From Gnomoniopsis sp. IMI 355080 (lineage: Eukaryota > Ascomycota > Sordariomycetes > Diaporthales > Gnomoniaceae), in NCBI GenBank assembly GCA_027946555.1, contig JAPEVC010000455.1:1-10705 (forward strand): a DNA stretch of 10,705 bases. Reading direction: 5' to 3'. Shown one piece after another: positions 5,918-10,705 of this stretch (the first letter of the stretch is position 1; each line of letters opens with the position of its first letter). The notes beneath the pieces were generated by a model, which was given only the letters and a program-made list of their open reading frames with translations, searched no databases and was not told the origin of the DNA. Position numbers and translations under genes: made by a program.

Positions 5918-8900
5918 ATGGATCACCAGGACCGCGACGACCATGCCGCCTTCAACCCACCCCACTCGCCCGTCTCCCATCGCAGGCGCTCGCGACCAGC
6001 CTCGCGCATGCACAGCAGAAGAGGTTCCATGTCCGAGGACTTCCTGTCAGAGAGGACAGCCTTGCTGGGTGCCCAGCGAGCTCGCGTCAGGATATCGAGC
6101 GACGCCAACTCGCCTCGCACCCCGCGCCGCCCCGGCCTATCTACAGCCAACAGCTATTTAGGTATGCGCTGCCGTGTTGCCTCCAATCTAAGCTCCTACC
6201 TCCTCTACTTTATTAGCAAGCAGCTAACTGCCTACGCCAAAGCCACAGATGAACCGCCCAAAAACCACAACCGAGGAGGATCTTGGGGTGGTCGCTTAAT
6301 ACAAGCACTGGCTCAACACCAAGACGGATCCATGACGGACTCCATGTTGGACTCCATGACCGAGTCCAAGCGCCTCATACCTGCCGACGAGCGCATATGG
6401 TACGATCAGTTCACATCTACAGATTGGGTTCACGACAGCATTGCCGATGCGTACCGCGCAAAAGCCCTCAGAAGCAGGAAAGACTTCTGGGGCCGCATAT
6501 ACCTCATCTTCGATGCCGGTCAAGGCTGGATCTTGTCTGCTCTTGTCGGCTTCATCGTTGCCGTTATCGCCTACATCATCAATGTTTCCGAACAGGTTCT
6601 CTTTGACTGGAAAGATGGCTACTGTGCCACAAAATGGTATTTGAGTGAGTCAAGATGCTGCCCGTTGGGCGATTGTACAGACTGGGTATCTTGGTCCGAT
6701 GTTGCTTCAGCCCTGCCCTTCAATGACAGATTCAGGGAATTTGTACTTTATGTCGTTTGGGTCTGCGCATTCGCCTTTTTCGCCTGTCTTCTTACGCTTG
6801 CAACAAAGACGACTGTCGCCTCGGCCTATAGACTCACCACGCTCGACGAGAACTTGGGTGCCGAGGCGGTGGCCATGCCCGAAAATGAGCCACAAGAGGG
6901 CGATGGCGAGAGCAGTCCACCGCTACAGCAGCGGCAGAACCAGCAAGGGCAGCAAGGGCAGCAAGAGCAGCAAGAGCAGCAAGCGGAGGTCGCAGCCGCC
7001 CCAGCTGCGCGGCCAATGGTATATTATTCTGCTGCTGGCAGTGGAGTAGCTGAAGTACGTGTCATACTCAGTGGCTTCGTTTTGCACGGCTTCCTGGGCT
7101 TCAAAACCCTCGTTGTGAAATCCATCGCTCTGGTGCTCAGTGTTGCATCTGGTATGAGCCTCGGAAAGGAAGGCCCCTATGTACACATCGCCACGTGTAT
7201 TGGCAACATTGCATGTCGACTTTTCGAGAAATACGATAGGAATGACGGGAAAAGGCGCGAGGTTCTGTCGGCGGCGGCGGCCGCAGGTGTAACAGTGGCT
7301 TTTGGGGCACCCATCGGAGGTGTTCTATTCAGCCTCGAAGAGGTCGCATACTTTTTCCCTGCAAAGACCCTCTTCCGTACCTTCTTTTGCTGCATCATTG
7401 CGGCCCTCACTCTCAAATTCCTGAATCCGTACGGCACGCATAAAATTGTCATGTTCCAGATCCATTATGCTGTCGACTGGGAATACTTCGAGCTCGTCAG
7501 CTTCACAATTGTCGGAGTACTTGGCGGCGTGCTCGGTGCCATGTTCATCAAAGCATCTCGCTTTTGGGCAAAGACTTTTCGAAAGATCACGGTCGTCAAG
7601 CGATACCCCCTGGTTGAGGTGATGCTGGTGGCTCTCGTCACCGGCCTGGTATCATACTGGAATGGGCTAGTCAAATTGCCTGTCGCTAAACTGCTGTACA
7701 ACCTTGCAGCCCCCTGTCATTCCGATGACGATGACTTGGTCGAGTTTGGCTTGTGTCCGGAGACGAAGGACGACATACCTCCCATCTTACTAAACCTTCT
7801 GGCGGCGTTCTTGATCAAGGGCATACTGACTGTCATCACTTTTGGCATTGTAAGTCTAGCCGACTTCCCGAGCGTCGACTGGCTTCTTGATGGCAATGAT
7901 TCAGCGATCGGAAACAAGGCTAACGTAGATCTAACTCCCAGAAAGTTCCTGCCGGTATTTACGTCCCTTCCATGGTGGTAGGTGGCCTGATGGGACGTCT
8001 CATTGGTCATATTGTGCAATGGTTTGTGTTCACTTTCGATCATTGGCCTGTGTGGGACCGTTGCTCTAGGATAGGAGACGCCACATGCATCCAACCCGGC
8101 GTGTATGCATTGATTGCAGCCGGTGCGACCATGTGTGGCGTGACTCGACTCTCTGTCACCCTGGCTGTGATATTGTTTGAGCTCACAGGCAGTCTCGACT
8201 ACGTGCTTCCCTTCTCCTTGGCCATCCTCGTAGCAAAGTGGACATCGGACTTCCTCGAGCCGCTGAGTATCTACGTTAGTCATTGCCCTTGTGTTTAAGA
8301 GTCTGCGCTTCAATTATTGACCAAGGAACAGGACCTTTTGACGGAGCTGAACTCGTACCCTTTCCTCGACAACAAGCACAAGCCCATCTTCACATCTGAC
8401 CTTGCGGACATTGTGCCTCGCGTTCGGCGCGAGAGAATCATCGACATCACCAATGCACCCGTGGTATCCGCCGCAAGTCTCCGCCGAAAACTTGAACGCA
8501 TCTTTGCAGCGGGCGAATTTGACGGCGGTCTGCCTATCCTACGAGACGGTGTTCTCGTCGGCTTGATCCCGGCTCCGGACCTGGAGTATGCGCTCGATCA
8601 GTTACCTGAGGAAGACTCCGCCATGTGTCTGATGACGAGGGTTCAAACCATTGATGACTCAGATGCTGAAGATACACCCGATCCGAAGGATTTCACTAGA
8701 TACATCGACCCGGTAAGTTGTCCTTGTGACTATTTCAGTCAATAGTTCCAGTCTAATAATTCAATTAGGCGCCGGTAGCTCTTGATATCCATTCTCCCAT
8801 GGACCTCGTCTACGAGTGCTTTGTGAAGCTCGGACTGAGGTATGTATGCGTCCTGCGCAACGGCAAGTATGCCGGGATGACGCATAAGAAGACATTTGTC

Positions 8901-8939
8901 AAGTACGTGAGAGAACTTGAACACTCGCACGATGCTTAA
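5918..8939 (+). CDS. CLC-3/Gef1-type chloride/proton exchanger with CBS domains (five exons, 909 aa)
   Basis: My spliced model is 5918-6161, 6249-7849, 7942-8274, 8332-8712 and 8769-8939; all junctions keep frame and restore conserved family sequence. CLC-3-type proteins exchange chloride for protons across endosomal, Golgi or vacuolar membranes. The N-terminal cytosolic tail (1 to about 170) holds an acidic dileucine, E45xxxLL. Transmembrane helices follow, starting near 174-194. Filter motifs are GSGVAE (345-350), GKEGP with gating Glu389, and GIYVP (620-624), rebuilt by splicing intron 2. The proton glutamate is the second Glu of LEE (446), and the chloride-coordinating Tyr is Y670 of PGVYAL. 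Having both glutamates points to an exchanger, not a channel. The filter Ser at 346 favours chloride over nitrate. Two CBS domains lie at about 750-818 and 853-905. A Gln-rich insert occupies 313-327. The ATG at 5918 is followed by G at +4. The gene converges on the photolyase gene. Confidence 0.95.
6162..6248 (+). other. CLC intron 1 (87 bp, phase 1, in frame and stop-free)
   Basis: The donor is GTATGC (6162-6167), the branch point CTAAC (6224-6228), and the acceptor CCACAG ends at 6248, 20 nt from the branch. All are textbook fungal signals. Length is a multiple of three without a stop, so retention would add 29 residues to the N-terminal tail and not break the protein. Splicing joins ...NSYL to DEPPK.... 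The retained translation is hydrophobic-aromatic, unlike the surrounding polar tail, which supports it being an intron. Confidence 0.85.
6941..6985 (+). repeat. 9-bp tandem repeat coding for (QQG/E/A)5 in the CLC gene
   Basis: Five head-to-tail 9-bp units are visible: CAGCAAGGG twice, CAGCAAGAG twice, then CAGCAAGCG. They encode QQG, QQG, QQE, QQE, QQA (residues 313-327 of the spliced protein). Upstream CAG-rich codons suggest an older extent of the repeat. The tract lies in the linker between the second transmembrane helix (243-266) and the GSGVAE filter motif. Length polymorphism by replication slippage would be in frame. Confidence 0.9.
7850..7941 (+). other. CLC intron 2 (92 bp, phase 0)
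   Basis: The donor is GTAAGT (7850-7855), the branch point CTAAC (7920-7924), and the acceptor CTCCCAG ends at 7941. Removal joins ...ITFGI to KVPAGIYVPSM..., which is the conserved third filter motif of CLC proteins. Read-through would stop at 7979-7981, before the last helices and the CBS domains. Confidence 0.95.
8275..8331 (+). other. CLC intron 3 (57 bp, phase 0)
   Basis: The donor is GTTAGT (8275-8280), with a branch-like TTGAC around 8317-8321. There are two candidate acceptors six bases apart: AAG ending at 8325 and CAG ending at 8331. I chose 8331 because it gives ...LSIY-DLLTELNSYPFLDNK, which fits the family best; the other adds Glu-Gln. The intron contains an in-frame TAA. Confidence 0.85.
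8713..8768 (+). other. CLC intron 4 (56 bp, phase 0)
   Basis: The donor is GTAAGT (8713-8718), the branch point CTAAT (8752-8756), and the acceptor CAATTAG ends at 8768. Splicing joins ...FTRYIDP to APVALDIHSPMDLVYE..., the start of the second CBS domain. Without splicing, translation would stop in the intron at TAG/TAA and lose that domain. Confidence 0.93.
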
Positions 8940-9312
8940 GGGACAACGTTGGGTTTTTTTTCTTAACACTCCTTGTTCACTCCTCTGTTTTTACTACAAC
9001 TGTTGGGCCCACGTATGGAACCCATGTATGGGATCGAAAAAAACAAGGCGCATGCAGCATTCCCGGGTAGTTGGATGGTGATATTTCCCTCAGATTGGTT
9101 CGCATTGAACGGAGCTGGTGTTGGGTCTATGTTTATATCGTGCAAGATCTTACAAGTCCAAGAAGACATTGTCATACCTAGGCAGCGAATTAGATTAGTG
9201 AGAAGACATTCCTTCCAATACCACCCAAGCAAAGGTACACGAGCGCTCTGGCTACCCCACTATTCTCCGTCATAATGCGCACCCACTCACTTGAATTCCT
9301 TCAACGGTGCTG
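8940..9312. other. Convergent intergenic region between the CLC and photolyase stop codons
   Basis: These 373 bp lie between two stop codons facing each other and should hold both 3' untranslated regions. A T run follows the CLC stop (about 8952-8959) and an A run lies near 9037-9044. I see no conserved polyadenylation hexamer and no gene. The open frame read rightward at 8973-9275 has no recognisable content. Confidence 0.55.
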
Positions 9313-10705
9313 CTAGGACTTTTGCTTCTTGACGTGTCGGTCCATAGGTCCTTTTACGCGTTTGTTACCGCTGGGTTTCTCCGCTCTTTGTCCTGCGCCA
9401 GCGCCAGAAGCATGGGCATTCGCCCCAGCGTCACTTTCATCAATAGGCCCCATCATCTCTACGTTCTCGCCGCCGCCTTCAAACAACGCCTTAAAAGTTC
9501 CATCGAGCACCTTCTTATCGTTCCCATGCAAACCAACTTCATATGCCTTTTTCAAACTCGCAATGCAGATGGTCCTCCTCTCGCCGAAATCAAACATTGG
9601 TTTCGGATATGTGCCTTTCTCCAACTCCTTACCAAGACCTGGAAAATCTACCAGCTTGACACCGGCCTTCCTGATATCCTGGACCGGCGCCTTCCAGGGT
9701 TCATGGATATACTTGGGATTCAAATCCTTCAGCTCTGGGCACCAGTGCTTGACAAAGTTTCCGTCTTTGTCCCACTTTTGTGCAAAGCTTATTGGGCTAT
9801 AACAACGATAGTATTGCGCAAAGAAAGCCGTACAGCTCAACCATTGCCAATTCCCAGCGTTGCAAGCCGGTTCGTGATCAAGGAGCAGTTCCTGGAACAC
9901 CTCTGCGCCGCGCTCCCAATGCACATAGCATCCCCCGCGCGTCAGGAAACACGCCACTGAATGTCTCCCTAGATGATGGATCCAACCATCGTGTCGTAGC
10001 TGGCGCATCAACGCATCGATCCAAGGAAATCCTGTGGTTCCAGTAGCCCACCGCTGGAACCACTCCTCGGCCTGCTTCGAGTCAACCACATACTCGCCCG
10101 GCACGGCTGTTTCCTTTGTTTTCGAGTCCGTCAAGCTCTCGCTCTTTTCGAATTTCGACGGCAGGTGCCACGGCACAAATCGCACTACAGGATTGTACCC
10201 CGTCTGCGTCATGGCATGGCCCAGCGCCGCCTGCGCGGCAAAATACATGTCGCGAAACAGCAACTGGCCCGTCAGGCTCTCGGGCGGCTGCGAGGCACCG
10301 CCCTTGTACTTCTTGACGGCCTCCTCTGCGCGGTGATAAAATAGCCGCACGGACAGCGCACCAAAGTGCAGGAACGGCGACAGTAGCGTCGTGCTTTGGG
10401 GCTTGAATGCGGCCGGGCTGGTCTGCGGCTTGCGAAAGGTCGCGGCGTATGCCACGTCAGCCATGACCTCGTCGAGCTTCTTCAGCGCGAGTGTCTCACC
10501 GCCACGGTGCGGGGTGGTGGCGGGCGGGAAGCCGAGCTCCTCGAGCGTTTCGACGGCGAAATCGCCGCGGGGCCCGGCAAGCTTGGTGTAGCCTTTGTCT
10601 TTGAGGATGCGCCATTTGGCGTTGAAGTCCGGGTTCGAGGGTGGCTCCTCGTGGTGTGAGACCAGGTCGTCGAGGGGCATGTCACCGGGGTCCGGGAGGG
10701 AGGTG
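9313..10705 (-). CDS. (6-4)-type photolyase/cryptochrome, C-terminal FAD-binding part (5' end beyond window)
   Basis: The gene enters from the right edge; at least 463 codons are visible and the frame is still open at 10705. The ATG at 10680 is internal in my view: the codons before it (SLPDPGD) also fit the family, and the N-terminal antenna domain is missing from the window. The family uses blue light and FAD to repair UV pyrimidine (6-4) photoproducts or acts as a photoreceptor; in fungi such proteins are often light-induced. Counting from the ATG, the FAD region includes TGFPWIDALMRQLR (216-229), the WIHHLGRHSVACFLTRGG block (233-250) with His236 and His240 at the two catalytic (6-4) His positions, and NAGNWQW (274-280). 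Asn274 matches the Asn near FAD N5 of photolyases. Tryptophans 171, 255 and 278 match the electron-transfer triad. A tail of about 50 residues, rich in Gly/Ala, ends in a basic, NLS-like stretch (439-454). No intron is visible. Confidence 0.93.
   Translation of the reverse strand, partial: TSLPDPGDMPLDDLVSHHEEPPSNPDFNAKWRILKDKGYTKLAGPRGDFAVETLEELGFPPATTPHRGGETLALKKLDEVMADVAYAATFRKPQTSPAAFKPQSTTLLSPFLHFGALSVRLFYHRAEEAVKKYKGGASQPPESLTGQLLFRDMYFAAQAALGHAMTQTGYNPVVRFVPWHLPSKFEKSESLTDSKTKETAVPGEYVVDSKQAEEWFQRWATGTTGFPWIDALMRQLRHDGWIHHLGRHSVACFLTRGGCYVHWERGAEVFQELLLDHEPACNAGNWQWLSCTAFFAQYYRCYSPISFAQKWDKDGNFVKHWCPELKDLNPKYIHEPWKAPVQDIRKAGVKLVDFPGLGKELEKGTYPKPMFDFGERRTICIASLKKAYEVGLHGNDKKVLDGTFKALFEGGGENVEMMGPIDESDAGANAHASGAGAGQRAEKPSGNKRVKGPMDRHVKKQKS

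Noticed and set aside
6645..6680. Possible extra CLC intron (GTGAGT donor, TACAG acceptor)
   Set aside because: It would be only 36 nt and would remove the cysteine-rich loop (CC...C...W) that is conserved in CLC-3-type proteins.
6923..7186. Leftward frame with a long leucine run, like a membrane helix
   Set aside because: The leucines are the antisense reading of the CAG/CAA repeat in the CLC gene.
7717..8313. Leftward 198-codon open frame across CLC exons 2-4
   Set aside because: It is antisense to conserved CLC exons and spans predicted introns, with no recognisable domain.
9307..9960. Rightward 217-codon open frame at the photolyase 3' end
   Set aside because: It is antisense to the conserved FAD-binding region; its sequence matches no family I know.
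10678..10680. ATG at 10680 as the true start of the photolyase
   Set aside because: The frame stays open to the window edge with family-like residues before it, and a start here would lack the whole N-terminal antenna domain.

Overview
The window looks like nuclear DNA from a filamentous ascomycete (Pezizomycotina). The evidence is three recognisable eukaryotic genes and short introns (56-92 bp in the chloride-transporter gene) with GTAAGT/GTATGC/GTTAGT donors, CTAAC-type branch points and C/T-AG acceptors. The gene families and the divergence of the NRDE2 protein would fit a Dothideomycete (perhaps Pleosporales), but that rank is inference only.

Layout, left to right. Positions 1-596 are AT-leaning sequence without a recognisable gene, apart from a possible 5' exon and intron. 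A small cysteine-rich protein of unknown function lies at 597-1103 (+). Positions 1104-1689 are intergenic and hold a run of 11 G. Positions 1690-4959 (-) are an intronless, full-length gene for an NRDE-2 family nuclear RNA surveillance factor. Positions 4960-5917 are a shared divergent promoter region. Positions 5918-8939 (+) are a five-exon gene for a CLC-3/Gef1-type endomembrane chloride/proton exchanger with two C-terminal CBS domains; the spliced model gives 909 residues. Positions 8940-9312 are a short convergent intergenic stretch. From 9313 to the right edge (-) lies the FAD-binding half of a (6-4)-type photolyase/cryptochrome, whose 5' end is outside the window.

The genes do not form a pathway: RNA surveillance, vesicular chloride transport and light-driven DNA repair are independent housekeeping jobs, and the layout is ordinary fungal gene packing (a divergent pair, then a convergent pair). 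I see no tRNA, rRNA, transposon, CRISPR array or secondary-metabolite cluster.

Nothing here amounts to a previously undescribed system. The points most worth a second look are the uncharacterised cysteine-rich protein, a 9-bp Gln-rich tandem repeat sitting in the loop next to the chloride selectivity filter, a stop-free in-frame first intron in the transporter gene, and upstream ATGs close to the NRDE2 and transporter starts.
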